Source: Deltaproteobacteria bacterium
GTDB lineage: Bacteria; Desulfobacterota; Binatia; UBA12015
Assembly: GCA_016874715.1 (NCBI GenBank)
Contig: VGTK01000024.1
Coordinates: 1 to 43,417 of the forward strand
Length of the DNA stretch: 43,417 nucleotides
Direction of reading: 5' to 3'
The translations under genes and the position numbers were made by a program. Shown one piece after another: positions 1-10,800 of this stretch. Positions within the stretch are counted from its first letter, which is position 1, and every line of letters starts with the position of its first letter. The notes under the pieces are model-generated. The model saw only the letters and a list, made by a program, of their open reading frames with translations, was not told where the DNA came from and ran no database searches.

Positions 1-99
1 ACGCTCGCGAACTGGACGCCGTTGCGCCGCACGCTCGCGAACTGGACGCCGTTGCGCCGCACGCTCGCGAACTGGACGCCGTTGCGCCGCACGCTCGCG
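1..99. repeat. 30-bp tandem repeat inside a coding region
   Basis: Three identical 30-bp units occupy 1-30, 31-60 and 61-90. The first 9 bases of a fourth copy follow before divergence at 100. The unit length is a multiple of three, so the reading frame of the minus-strand gene is kept and each unit adds 10 residues. The window begins inside the array, so the true copy number is unknown. Confidence 0.95.
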
Positions 100-404
100 G
101 GGTGGGCGCCGTCGCCGAGCAGGCCGAAGTTGTACTGCGCGATGAAGCCGTTGCGTCCATCGTTGCCGCAGACGCCCGCCGTATCGAGGCGCCGGACGCC
201 ACTGGGGACCGAAACCGGCGCGCCGCCGTCGAGCACGATGGTGATGTTGTCGTTCGGCGGACACTTCCAGCCGGAGAAGTATCCGATGCCGCTCGCATTG
301 CCGCCGTTCGCGGGAACCTCGAGCGAGGCGGCCGTGGCGTGCGCCGCGAGGGCGCCGCCGATCACGCACGCGGAGAGAAGGGTGAGCAGGTCGAAGCGCT
401 TCAT
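1..404 (-). CDS. Secreted repeat-bearing protein, 3' end off the window
   Basis: The ATG at 404 opens a frame that stays open to the left edge (134 codons, no stop). Residues 1-26 are a signal peptide (MKRFDLLTLLSACVIGGALA, then AHATAA). The mature part has a short Cys-containing motif, YFSGWKCPPNDNITIVLDGG, and a second Cys in AGVCGNDGRNGF, which suggests one disulfide in a small secreted beta domain. From about residue 102 the protein becomes a 10-residue repeat, ASVRRNGVQF, three times over, encoded by exact 30-bp DNA repeats. No enzymatic motif is visible and I do not know the function. Similar short secreted domains in deltaproteobacterium-like genomes carry one such segment, so local amplification is my inference. 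The true C-terminus lies outside the window. Confidence 0.7.
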   Translation of the reverse strand, partial: MKRFDLLTLLSACVIGGALAAHATAASLEVPANGGNASGIGYFSGWKCPPNDNITIVLDGGAPVSVPSGVRRLDTAGVCGNDGRNGFIAQYNFGLLGDGAHPASVRRNGVQFASVRRNGVQFASVRRNGVQFAS

Positions 405-617
405 GGGAGACACCTTTCGTCGTCGGCCGGAAGGCCACGCGCGCCCCAGCGCCGAAAATGCCGGAAGCCCGGTCTTGCCATTCGCGCGAAGGCTCGTTGC
501 GCGCGAGGACGCGCGCCGCGAGTCGGAGACGGCCCGCGCGGCTCCGATCCCGCCGCTGGCGGTGGAGCCGCGCCTCCGGTCGCTGGACGTCCGGTTCGCA
601 TCGGATTCTCGCACTGA

Positions 618-1289
618 CGTGCGGCAGAGTGCTGCACATCATGCCGATGCAAGCGGCACGCCACCGCCGCTGGAAGGGTCGGCTGCCTCGTCAAGCCGGC
701 GCAGCTCTGCGAGGACACGCCGGGCAAGTCCCAGGAGCGCTGCCCCGGATCGATCACCTGCCTCGACGCCGCCGACACCAACGGCGACCTGTCGATCGAC
801 GCACCGGGGGATACCGGCCAGTGCGCGCCGACCACGTTCACCGACAACGGCAACGGCACGGTCACCGACGATGACCTGGGCCTCACCTGGGAGAAGCTGT
901 CGAACGACGGCTCGGTACACCAGTTCACCGCGACCCACGAGCTCCCGGATGCGCTCGCGAAGGTGGCATCGCTGAACGCGACGAGCTTCGCCGGACACAC
1001 CGACTGGCGTCTGCCGACAGTGCGCGAGCTGCACACGCTGCTCCGCCGCGGCCCGGCACCGCTCGTCGATCCGATCTTCGACGACGGCTGCGTCGCCGCC
1101 TGCACCGTGACGACGTGCAGCTGCACCTCGTCATCCGTGTTCGACGAGGACACCTGGTCTTCGACTGTGTTCCCGTTCAACCCGAACGCGTCCTGGACGG
1201 TGGACTTCCGTACGCTCGGCCCCGACGCGGGCGTCGCCGGGGAGCTGGGCTCGGACGTCAATCACGTCCGGGCCATACGCGGGCCGTGA
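618..1289 (+). pseudogene. DUF1566 (Lcl C-terminal-like) protein, N-terminus missing
   Basis: The frame ending at TGA 1287-1289 encodes a clear DUF1566 domain: TFTDNGNGTVTDDDLGLTWEK, then FAGHTDWRLPTVRELHTLL, ending HVRAIRGP. Coding-like sequence with paired cysteines reaches back to about 684 (CLVKPAQLCEDTPGK). However, the frame has a stop at 615-617 and no ATG, GTG or TTG before a GTG at 963, which falls inside the domain. No signal peptide appears in any frame just upstream, although this family is normally secreted or a lipoprotein. The gene is therefore a 5'-truncated or frameshifted copy. A shorter product from GTG 963 (108 residues) would lack half the domain. The domain's role is unknown; it is common in surface and extracellular proteins. 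Confidence 0.6.
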
Positions 1290-1565
1290 GCGAGGGCGGG
1301 GTCGGACACTCCACGACCCAGTCCACCGGCGGCGCGCGTAGGATGCTGCGTCGCCTGTCGCGCCGATCCGGCGGGGTCGTGAGCGGGATGGGGATCAGCA
1401 CGCCGCGCCGCCGGCACGATCGACCCACGCGCGCCGACCGAGGTCGTCTGAACGCGGACGGCAGTCGAGGCGCACGGCGTCCCCGCCTCGTTCGACCATG
1501 CCCCGGGTAGTCGAACCCGGAACGTATGCTAGGAAAGTCGTGCCTCGCAGCATCCCCGGAGAGTG
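1290..1565. other. Intergenic region with one hairpin
   Basis: No gene is visible. A hairpin with 6-bp arms CCGGGT/ACCCGG and a 6-nt loop lies at 1503-1520, about 45 bp before the carboxylase start. It could be a weak terminator for the upstream gene or a leader structure. No clear -35/-10 pair is seen. Confidence 0.4.
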
Positions 1566-3239
1566 ATGGAGACGCAAAACCCTTCGTATTCGCTGAGCAA
1601 TCCGTTCGCGCAGGGCACTTCTGCCGCAGCCGACGGCGCTCATCCCGCAGCCCCCCCGACGATCTACGAGGAGGCCCTCGGCCTCGGTCGCGAGCTGCTC
1701 GACCGGCCGACCCGGGGCGGCGGACTCGATCGCGTCCGCGTGCAGCACGCGAAGAACCGCATGACGGTCTTCGAGCGCATCAAGGTCCTGACCGACAAGG
1801 AGCCGAACCTCCTCTGGCAAAACTGGGGACCCGGCCTCGACGGCGCATCGCTGGTCTGCGGCATCCTCGACATCGGCGGGCGCGACGTCGCGGTCTACGG
1901 CCACGACTTCACGCTGCGTGCCGGATCGATGGACGCGACCAACGGCGGCAAGCTGGCACGCCTCATCTACATGGCGGGCGAGCGCGGCATCCCGCTGATC
2001 GGCATGAACGACTCCGCGGGCGCGTTCGTTCCCGCCGGCGTCGGCGGCCTCGACGGCTACTCCGAGGCGTTCACCGCGCTGCGCAAGATCAGCGGTGTCG
2101 TGCCGAGCATCTCCTTGATGTTCGGCTACAACGCGGGCGGCGGCTCGTACCTGCCTCGCCAGGGATCCTTCATGATCCAGTGCGAGGACACGTTCATCGG
2201 CTTGACGGGCCCCGGCGTCGTCAAGAGCGTGCTCGGCGAGGACGTCTTGGCCGACGACCTCGGCGGACCACGCGTACACGGCCGGAACGGCGTCTGCGAC
2301 GTCACCACCGCCGACGAGCTCGCCTCGCTGCGCACCGCGATCCGCCTGCTCCGGTATCTCCCCGACAACAACTCGGTGACCGCACCGTTCGCGCCGACCT
2401 CCGATCCGGTGGACCGCTTCACCACCGAGGAAGACACCCTCTTCCGGCGGCACTTCCACTCGCCGGCGGGCATGAACGCGCCGCTCGACATCACGCTGTT
2501 CATGCAGCTGATCTGCGATCACGGCGAGTACTTCGAGCTGCAGCCGGACCGCGCGCGCAACCTGATCACCGCGTTCGGACGCCTCGGCGGCCACGTCGTC
2601 GGCATCGTCGCCAACAACTCGGCGGTCGCGTCGGGACAGATCGACACGCACGCGGCGCGCAAGGGCACGCGCTTCATCCGCTTCTGCAACGTCTACAACG
2701 TCCCGATGCTGTTCCTCGAGGACACGACGGGATTCCTTCCCGGCCGCGAGCAGGAGTCGGGCGGCATCGTGCTCGAGGGACGCCGCTTCCTCGACTCGAT
2801 CATCGACCTGCGGACTCCGTCCTTGACGCTGATCATCCGCAACGCGTTCGGCGGCGCGTACGCGAGCTACAACTCGCACTTCGTCGGCGCGGACATGGTC
2901 TTCGCGATGCCGCAGGCGCGCGTCGCGGTCATGGGTCCGGCCGGCAAGGAGTTCGTCTACAAGGACGAGATCCGCGCCGCCGACGCCGCGTTCAGGAAGG
3001 CCGTCGCGAAGGGTGCCAAGGAGACCGACGCCGCGCGCGAGCGCGACGCGAGGCTCGCCGAGCTGTCGGCGCGCTACGAGCGCGACCTGATGAACCCGAA
3101 GGAAGCGCTGTCGCTGGGCTCGATCTCGCGCATCGTCATGCCGGGCACCAGCCGCCGCGTGCTTTGCCAGAACCTCGACTTCCTCATGCGCACGTACAAG
3201 CCGTCGCCGATGGGCGGGCCGCAGCGCGAGTTCGAATAA
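1566..3239 (+). CDS. Acyl-CoA carboxylase, carboxyltransferase subunit
   Basis: This 557-residue protein has both halves of the acyl-CoA carboxyltransferase (crotonase-like) fold. It transfers CO2 from carboxybiotin to an acyl-CoA such as acetyl-, propionyl- or methylcrotonyl-CoA. Visible family landmarks are [14 protein letters not shown] and [14 protein letters not shown] (first oxyanion region), [30 protein letters not shown], and [15 protein letters not shown] (second oxyanion region) followed by [11 protein letters not shown] chose ATG 1566 because GGAG at 1558-1561 is well placed for it; the GTG at 1563 would sit on top of that motif. The next gene, 14 bp downstream, is the matching biotin carboxylase, so the two form one enzyme. 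The acyl substrate cannot be read from the sequence. Confidence 0.92.
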   Translation: METQNPSYSLSNPFAQGTSAAADGAHPAAPPTIYEEALGLGRELLDRPTRGGGLDRVRVQHAKNRMTVFERIKVLTDKEPNLLWQNWGPGLDGASLVCGILDIGGRDVAVYGHDFTLRAGSMDATNGGKLARLIYMAGERGIPLIGMNDSAGAFVPAGVGGLDGYSEAFTALRKISGVVPSISLMFGYNAGGGSYLPRQGSFMIQCEDTFIGLTGPGVVKSVLGEDVLADDLGGPRVHGRNGVCDVTTADELASLRTAIRLLRYLPDNNSVTAPFAPTSDPVDRFTTEEDTLFRRHFHSPAGMNAPLDITLFMQLICDHGEYFELQPDRARNLITAFGRLGGHVVGIVANNSAVASGQIDTHAARKGTRFIRFCNVYNVPMLFLEDTTGFLPGREQESGGIVLEGRRFLDSIIDLRTPSLTLIIRNAFGGAYASYNSHFVGADMVFAMPQARVAVMGPAGKEFVYKDEIRAADAAFRKAVAKGAKETDAARERDARLAELSARYERDLMNPKEALSLGSISRIVMPGTSRRVLCQNLDFLMRTYKPSPMGGPQREFE

Positions 3240-3253
3240 GAAGGAACCAGAGA

Positions 3254-6001
<2,748 letters not shown>

Positions 6002-6044
6002 AGGGGCCGCCATCGGATCGCATGGGTCCACACGCCGGCTGCTG

Positions 6045-7469
6045 GTGCTCGGCGCCGTCCTCGCCGTGGCCGTCGTCGCGGCGCTCCGGCTCCCGCGAGG
6101 TGCACTGCCCGACGTGGAGCGCGGCTGGCTGCGGGACGACGACGGGCGCCTGCCCGACGTCGTCCTCCTGACCGTCGACACGCTGCGCGCCGATCACGTC
6201 TACGGGGTCGCCCCGGCGGACTGGCACCTGACGCCGGCACTCGAGCGTCTCGCCGCCCGCGGCACGCTCTTCGAGGGCACGCGAGCGCCCGCAACGGCCA
6301 CGAAGCCGGGGCTCGCCGGGCTCATGACCGGATCCTATCCCCACCGGCACACCGTGACGTCCAACTTCGGCTCGGTACCGGTCGACGTACCGCTTCTGGC
6401 GTCGATCCTGCAGCAACACGGCTACGCGACCGCCGCCGTGATCGGGAACCGCGTGATCAACGAGCGCAGCGGTCTGCTGCGAGGATTCAAGGACGTGGCG
6501 ACCTCGGTCGACAAGAACAAGGTCTCGCACGACCCGGTCGCCGTCGATCTCGCGCTCGCGTGGCTCGCCACCGCGCCGCGCAGGCCCTGGCTCCTCTGGC
6601 TGCACCTGATGGCACCGCACGGGCCCTACGATTCGTCCCCGCAGGCCGCCGCGGCGCGTGAGGCACGGGACCCGCTGCCCGACACGGAGCTCCGCCCGAG
6701 CAGCTCCAACTACGGGCTCGGCCCGATCATCCCCCGGTATCAGATCCTGCGGCTGCCGCCGCAGGCCGCGCTCTACCGCGAGCGGTACCGCGACGAGGTG
6801 GTGTTCGTCGATGCGCAGATCGAGCGCTTCCTCGACGAGCTTCGCAAGCGCGGGCACGGGTCGGCTCTGGTGATCTTCACCGCGGATCACGGCGAGGGCC
6901 TCGGCGAAGCCGACTACTTTTTCCAGCACGGATGGCTGGTGAACGACCCGTCGCTGCGCGTGCCGATGATCTGGAGCAGACCCGGTCGAGTCGCGCAGAA
7001 CCATCGCGTCGCGGCGACCACCAGCCTCGTCGACGTGCTGCCGACGCTCCTCGCCGGGCTCGGCCTCGATGCGCCGCCGCTCGACGGCGCCGACCTGTCG
7101 GCCTCGCTGCTGGGCCACACGGCGTCCGACCGGGAGGTGTTCGGGCTCAGCGCGTACCCCAACGAGGTCAGCACCGCGGTGCGCGGCGCGTGGAAGCTTG
7201 TGCACACTCCCCCGCCACCGAGTCCGCTGCCCGACGACCACTGGCACGACGACTATCCGACGCAGGAAAGCTGGGTGCTGCACGACCTGGGCCGCGACCC
7301 GCTCGAGACGCGCGACGCGTCCGCCGAGGCGCCGCAGATCTTCGCGGAGCTGCGCGACCGCCTGCGCGCATGGGAGCGCGCCAACGGTCTGCCCAGCGGA
7401 TTCCGCGGCCGCCCGCAGGTCGATCCCGGCACGGCCGAGGGGCTGCGCGCCCTCGGCTATCTCGACTGA
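6045..7469 (+). CDS. Membrane-anchored sulfatase-fold hydrolase
   Basis: The 474-residue protein has an N-terminal hydrophobic segment (residues 1-20), then an alkaline-phosphatase/sulfatase fold facing the periplasm. Metal-site motifs are clear: VVLLTVDTLRADH (Asp45, Asp50) and FTADHGEG (Asp281, His282). The C-terminus LRALGYLD is typical of this branch. The nucleophile region reads ATATKPGLAGLMTG, so the position normally Cys or Ser (formylglycine in true sulfatases) aligns with Thr86 and the C/S-x-P-x-R signature is absent. That argues for a phosphoester or phosphotransfer enzyme rather than a formylglycine sulfatase. GTG 6045 is the first usable start in frame; an ATG at 6022 is out of frame. 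It lies 43 bp after the carboxylase gene, probably in the same transcript. Substrate unknown. Confidence 0.8.
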   Translation: MLGAVLAVAVVAALRLPRGALPDVERGWLRDDDGRLPDVVLLTVDTLRADHVYGVAPADWHLTPALERLAARGTLFEGTRAPATATKPGLAGLMTGSYPHRHTVTSNFGSVPVDVPLLASILQQHGYATAAVIGNRVINERSGLLRGFKDVATSVDKNKVSHDPVAVDLALAWLATAPRRPWLLWLHLMAPHGPYDSSPQAAAAREARDPLPDTELRPSSSNYGLGPIIPRYQILRLPPQAALYRERYRDEVVFVDAQIERFLDELRKRGHGSALVIFTADHGEGLGEADYFFQHGWLVNDPSLRVPMIWSRPGRVAQNHRVAATTSLVDVLPTLLAGLGLDAPPLDGADLSASLLGHTASDREVFGLSAYPNEVSTAVRGAWKLVHTPPPPSPLPDDHWHDDYPTQESWVLHDLGRDPLETRDASAEAPQIFAELRDRLRAWERANGLPSGFRGRPQVDPGTAEGLRALGYLD

Positions 7470-7687
7470 GCGCGCTGGACCGGACGTTCGACCGGCGCCT
7501 GTCGCAACGGCCTCTGCCGCGGGATCATCGCCACCCGGCGGCCCTCGCTCGGCGGCCATGCCGTTCACTCGCGGGCCGCCGGTCCTCGCGACGTACGAAT
7601 TTGCTCGCACAGCTCGCGTCGCCCGGCTAGGCTGCGTGGCGCCCCGGCCCGAGGGCGGGCCGCAGCCACCAGCCCCGAGGACCCGAC

Positions 7688-9067
7688 GTGACCCGACTCC
7701 CTGTTCACCCCCACCGCTTCGCTGCCCGGCGCACGCGCCGGACCCGTGCGACGGACGTGCTGCTCGCCGCCCTGCTCTGCTTCCCGGCCCTGGCCGGCGA
7801 GGCTCGAGCCGACGACCGCTGCGGCATCGCCCTGCAGACAAACGTCTGCCTGGAGGTGAACCCGTTGTGCCCGGCGACCACCACGCCGCTCGGACCGAAC
7901 CCCGGCAGCTGGCCGAGCTACCAGCGCGATCCGCAGCACACCGGCTGGAGCCCGGCCCCGGGTCCGACCTGCAACAACGTGCTGTGGACCACCAAGCTCA
8001 AGGGCGGCATCTTCGCCGCGGCGGCGCTCGCCGAGCGCACCGTGGGCGCGCCCGAGACCCTGTACGTGCCGGTCGGCAAGATGCCGGTGTGCGCGCTCGA
8101 TCCGGACACCGGCGCGGTGCAGTGGTGCGGCACCGACGAGCTCGGCAAGAACGTCGACCGCTCGGCGCCGACGATCGGCAACGGCGCGATGCTGTACGTC
8201 GGCACGCGCGACAACGACATGTGGGCGATCGACGTCCCCAACGCGAGCAGCGTGCGCCAGGCTTCGGTCGCGTGGCGGCAGAAGGTCTGCACCGACGGAG
8301 ACGTCAGCACGCCGCCGACCATCGCCTACAACGGCATCGTCTTCATGGGCTCCGACTCGCTCGGCGCCGGCACGGTCATGGCGATGTGCCCGGGCCCGGA
8401 GCGCCAGCTCAAGTGGTGCATCAACAAGATCGGCGGCGGCGTTCGCAACTCCTCCCCCGGGCTCAGCCAGAACGGTCACCGCCTGTACGTGAACATCGGC
8501 GGCGGCACGCTCGGGGCGTTCGAACCCGAGACCGGCGCCGAGCTGTGGCGCGTGCAGTTCGAGACGCCGCGCGGCATCGGGCGTGCGCCGAACCACACGC
8601 CGGTGGTGCACCCGATCACCGACATCACGTACCTGGGCACGCAGTCCGGCATCTGGGAGATCAAGCACACCATCACGGCGGCCAGCGCGCGGCTGCTGTT
8701 CAGCACCGAGCCCATGCGGGAGCGGGTCCACACACCGCCCGCGCTGCACCCGCTCACCAACACGCTCGTGTTCGGCGCGTCGCGCGGCAACTCGAGCACG
8801 CTGCGCGCGATCGACCTCGAGGGCAACCTCAAGTGGGAGAGGCCCATGCCCGGCGGCCGCTTCCGCAACAACCCGCCGGTGATCGACGTCGACGGGCGGA
8901 TCTACGTCGCCTTCGCGAAGTCGATCTACGCGTTCGACGAAAACGGCAACCTGCTGTGGGAGCTGCCCGGCCTGAAGAGCTACTCGGCGTCGCCGATCCT
9001 CGCCAACGGCCGGCTCTACGTCGGCCAGACCAGCGGAACGGTGGTCGCGATCGGCGGCTGCTCGTAG
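7688..9067 (+). CDS. Secreted PQQ-like beta-propeller protein
   Basis: This is a 459-residue protein with a long basic N-terminus and a signal peptide (TDVLLAALLCFPALAGEARA, cleavage near residue 41). The rest is a beta-propeller of the PQQ/BamB type. Repeated blades alternate an access motif (TLYVPVGK, MLYVGTRDND, RLYVNIGGG, RIYVAFAKS, RLYVGQTSG) with a tryptophan strand (AVQWCGT, LKWCINK, AELWRVQF, LKWERPM, LLWELPG). SWPSYQRDPQHTGWSP near residue 75 is the characteristic opening of such secreted propellers. Several cysteines suggest disulfides. No PQQ-dehydrogenase catalytic residues are evident, so a binding or scaffold role is more likely than an enzyme. The GTG start has GAGG 7 nt upstream. 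The gene ends in TAG. Confidence 0.85.
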   Translation: MTRLPVHPHRFAARRTRRTRATDVLLAALLCFPALAGEARADDRCGIALQTNVCLEVNPLCPATTTPLGPNPGSWPSYQRDPQHTGWSPAPGPTCNNVLWTTKLKGGIFAAAALAERTVGAPETLYVPVGKMPVCALDPDTGAVQWCGTDELGKNVDRSAPTIGNGAMLYVGTRDNDMWAIDVPNASSVRQASVAWRQKVCTDGDVSTPPTIAYNGIVFMGSDSLGAGTVMAMCPGPERQLKWCINKIGGGVRNSSPGLSQNGHRLYVNIGGGTLGAFEPETGAELWRVQFETPRGIGRAPNHTPVVHPITDITYLGTQSGIWEIKHTITAASARLLFSTEPMRERVHTPPALHPLTNTLVFGASRGNSSTLRAIDLEGNLKWERPMPGGRFRNNPPVIDVDGRIYVAFAKSIYAFDENGNLLWELPGLKSYSASPILANGRLYVGQTSGTVVAIGGCS

Positions 9068-9148
9068 CGTCGACCCGACGCGAGGGCACGTGCCGGGGCA
9101 CGTCCCTCGTGTCGTCGAGCCGCGCGAGGTCCGGCGCTACGGCGGCGC

Positions 9149-9244
9149 GTGGCGGGCACGCGCCTGGCGCGCTTAGCGGGCACGCACCTGGCGTGCGTGG
9201 CGGGCACGCCTGGCGCGCGTAGCGGGCATGCGCCTACGGCGCGC
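9149..9244. repeat. Four-unit GC-rich tandem array at the pilin 3' end
   Basis: Four related units of 24, 24, 22 and 26 bp (9149-9172, 9173-9196, 9197-9218, 9219-9244) share a core reading GCGGGCAYGC followed by CCTGGCGCGC or close variants. The last unit contains the stop codon and final codons of the pilin gene on the minus strand. The array fills the space between that stop and the end of the beta-propeller gene. No spacer/repeat alternation is present, so it is not a CRISPR array. Confidence 0.8.
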
Positions 9245-9587
9245 TCTGCAGGCCGCCGTTGGCGGAGTCCCAGTTGAAGCTCGCCTTGCCGTCGGCGTGG
9301 TAGGCGGACGCGCTGAACGTCGTGCTCGCGGCGCTGATCGCGAGCGTCACGCCGGGCGACTGGCGAAAGCCCGTGAGGATCGTCGGGTCGGTCGCGCAGG
9401 ACGCGTTCGAGGCGAAGTAGGCCTCTTCCGCCGTCGCGAGGTTCCGCAGGTCGGACGACGCGCGGCCGTCGTAGCCGTTCTGGCGATACGCGGAGAAGGC
9501 CGGGATCGCGATCGCGGCGAGGATGCCGATGATCGCCACCACGACGAGCAGCTCGACCAACGTGAAGCCGGATTCGTTCTTGCGCAT
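9234..9587 (-). CDS. pilA: Type IV pilin
   Basis: This 117-residue protein begins MRKNESGFTLVELLVVVAII, the class III prepilin signature: a short basic leader, cleavage after Gly7, N-methylated Phe8 and Glu12 (Glu5 of the mature pilin). A hydrophobic helix follows, then a small C-terminal domain with one visible cysteine (NASCATDP), so the usual C-terminal disulfide loop is not complete. It is a structural or minor pilin of a type IV pilus or pseudopilus in the inner membrane. AGGAG lies upstream; an in-frame GTG at 9593 is an alternative start, giving two extra residues. No other pilus gene is in the window, so assembly genes must lie elsewhere. The gene ends TAG inside a tandem array. Confidence 0.9.
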   Translation of the reverse strand: MRKNESGFTLVELLVVVAIIGILAAIAIPAFSAYRQNGYDGRASSDLRNLATAEEAYFASNASCATDPTILTGFRQSPGVTLAISAASTTFSASAYHADGKASFNWDSANGGLQSAP

Positions 9588-9698
9588 GCGCACGATTCTC
9601 CTGCGATCTCCACGGAGCGCGGTGTGCGCCCCGCCGGCAGAAACAGCAACGGCCGTACCGCCGCGCCACGGATCGTCGTGCATTTTCGCAAGAAGAAA

Positions 9699-9720
9699 TT
9701 CCTGTCCCGACGTGCAGGAA
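9699..9720 (-). promoter_or_regulatory. Inverted repeat upstream of the pilin gene
   Basis: Perfect 6-bp arms TTCCTG (9699-9704) and CAGGAA (9715-9720) with a 10-bp spacer lie about 110-130 bp upstream of the pilin start. The stretch is less GC-rich than its surroundings. It could be a regulator site. A sigma-54 promoter was considered, but the GG and GC elements nearby are one base too far apart. Confidence 0.3.
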
Positions 9721-9877
9721 CGCGCCTGATGGGGCGAGTCGGGGTGCCCATCCGGCACCGGTTCGCGCCACGTGCGCCACGTGTGCCGCGTCGGACACCC
9801 CCGCCGCACCCTCGGCTGCGTCTCGCGCTGGGCGGCGGCAGCACCCGCTGCCGCCGCACGTGCCTCGCGAACGACCC

Positions 9878-10357
9878 TCAGCTGGTCGCGAGCGCGGGCG
9901 GGACACAGCATCCGGTGCCCTCCGCCGTCTCGGCGCTCGCCGTGTGCTGTCCGAGGAACGCGCGCAGCGACGGGTCCGCCGCCGTCTCGGCCGCGACGTC
10001 CTCGAGCAGCGTGTACATCTCCCAGGGCACGCCGTCCCGGTCACGCACCCAGAACTTGTCGGCCTTCGCGTAGCAGCAGGTCGTCCCCTCCTGCTGGAAG
10101 AGCGGCAGCTCCGCCTGCTTGACCCGCACCATCTCCGACGCGACCTCGCCGGTGCTGCCGTAGCGGATGCCGAGGTGGCTCAGCTTGCCGGGCTCGCCGC
10201 CCGCGTTCAGCGACAGGATCACCGGCGGATCCTGCAGCTCGAACTTCGCGTAGTCCTGACGGACCTTCGCCGGCTCGATGCCGAGCAGCTTCCGGTACTG
10301 CTCGACGGCCTCGGGGATGCTGTCGACGTAGAGGGCGACGTGGAACGTGCTGGCCAT
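9878..10357 (-). CDS. arsI: ArsI-type C-As lyase (vicinal oxygen chelate dioxygenase)
   Basis: This 159-residue protein has the glyoxalase/vicinal-oxygen-chelate fold with ArsI hallmarks: His6 (STFHVALYV), His61 (KLSHLGI) and Glu113 (VPWEMYTL) as the Fe(II) triad, and the adjacent pair Cys94-Cys95 (GTTCCYAKADKFWV) that binds trivalent organoarsenicals. The family (ArsI/CadI) cleaves the C-As bond of methylarsenite and aromatic arsenicals, releasing arsenite. A second Cys-Cys pair sits in the C-terminal tail (GTGCCVPPALATS), which could also bind metal. The ATG at 10357 follows AGGAGAAGG. It is transcribed divergently from arsR-acr3-arsC, so the product of ArsI, arsenite, would be exported by the neighbouring Acr3. 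CadI (cadmium-induced) is the alternative name, but arsenic genes next door favour ArsI. Confidence 0.9.
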   Translation of the reverse strand: MASTFHVALYVDSIPEAVEQYRKLLGIEPAKVRQDYAKFELQDPPVILSLNAGGEPGKLSHLGIRYGSTGEVASEMVRVKQAELPLFQQEGTTCCYAKADKFWVRDRDGVPWEMYTLLEDVAAETAADPSLRAFLGQHTASAETAEGTGCCVPPALATS

Positions 10358-10383
10358 GGTCCTTCTCCTTCTGCCCGGCGGGC

Positions 10384-10434
10384 ATGATATCGACGTTCTT
10401 CGATGTCATTGCCGCGCATATCGAGATATGTCAA
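10384..10434. promoter_or_regulatory. Divergent ars promoter with two candidate ArsR operators
   Basis: Two inverted repeats lie between arsI and arsR. The first is 10384-10409: arms ATGATATCGA and TCGATGTCAT around a 6-bp centre, 9 of 10 positions complementary. The second is 10417-10430: perfect arms CATATC and GATATG around GA. On the minus strand TTGACA (complement of 10429-10434) is a consensus -35 for arsI, so the second palindrome falls in its promoter spacer. The region is markedly AT-rich compared with its neighbours. arsR has no good ribosome-binding site before ATG 10444, so its mRNA may be leaderless. Confidence 0.7.
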
Positions 10435-10443
10435 TATGTCGTC

Positions 10444-10800
10444 ATGACACCGACGCCGTGCCGTCCGCCCGTCCTGCAGGGGGGGCTCAGGAAGAGCGAC
10501 GCCGAGGAGCTGGCCGCGGCGTTCAAGGCGCTCGCCGACCCCGCCCGGCTGCAGCTGCTGAGCTTCATCGCAACGCAGCCCGACGCCGAGGCCTGCGTCT
10601 GCCACCTCATCGAGCCCGTGGGGCTGTCGCAGCCGACGGTGAGCCACCACCTGAAGCTGCTGCACGCGGCCGGCCTGCTCGAGCGCGACAAGCGCGGCGC
10701 GTGGGTCTGGTACCGCATCCGCCGCGACCGGCTCGACGCGCTCCGCGCCGCGCTCTCCACCGCCGGCGTGCCCGCGCCGAGAAGAGCGAAGCGGGCATGA
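10444..10800 (+). CDS. arsR: ArsR arsenic-responsive repressor
   Basis: This is a 118-residue winged-helix protein of the ArsR/SmtB family. The metalloid site Cys51-x-Cys53 (AEACVCHLIEPVG) sits at the start of the DNA-binding region, as in classic As(III)/Sb(III)-sensing ArsR. The recognition helix is SQPTVSHHLKLLHAAGLL, and the wing contains KRGAWVWYRI. ATG 10444 gives the usual family length; longer in-frame starts would run through the operator region. It should repress both its own operon and divergent arsI from the palindromes just upstream and release on binding arsenite. Its stop overlaps the acr3 start by four bases (ATGA). Confidence 0.92.
   Translation: MTPTPCRPPVLQGGLRKSDAEELAAAFKALADPARLQLLSFIATQPDAEACVCHLIEPVGLSQPTVSHHLKLLHAAGLLERDKRGAWVWYRIRRDRLDALRAALSTAGVPAPRRAKRA

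Noticed and set aside
1503..1520. tRNA T-arm
   Set aside because: A GGTTCGA-like string can be read on the minus strand, but no acceptor, D or anticodon arms can be folded around it; it is only a simple hairpin.
9149..9244. CRISPR-like array
   Set aside because: Units are directly adjacent with no spacers, and no cas gene is present. The same holds for the arrays at 31651-31717 and 43264-43417.
9690..9715. Sigma-54 promoter for the pilin gene
   Set aside because: GG and GC elements are separated by 11 rather than 10 bases and the surrounding consensus is poor.
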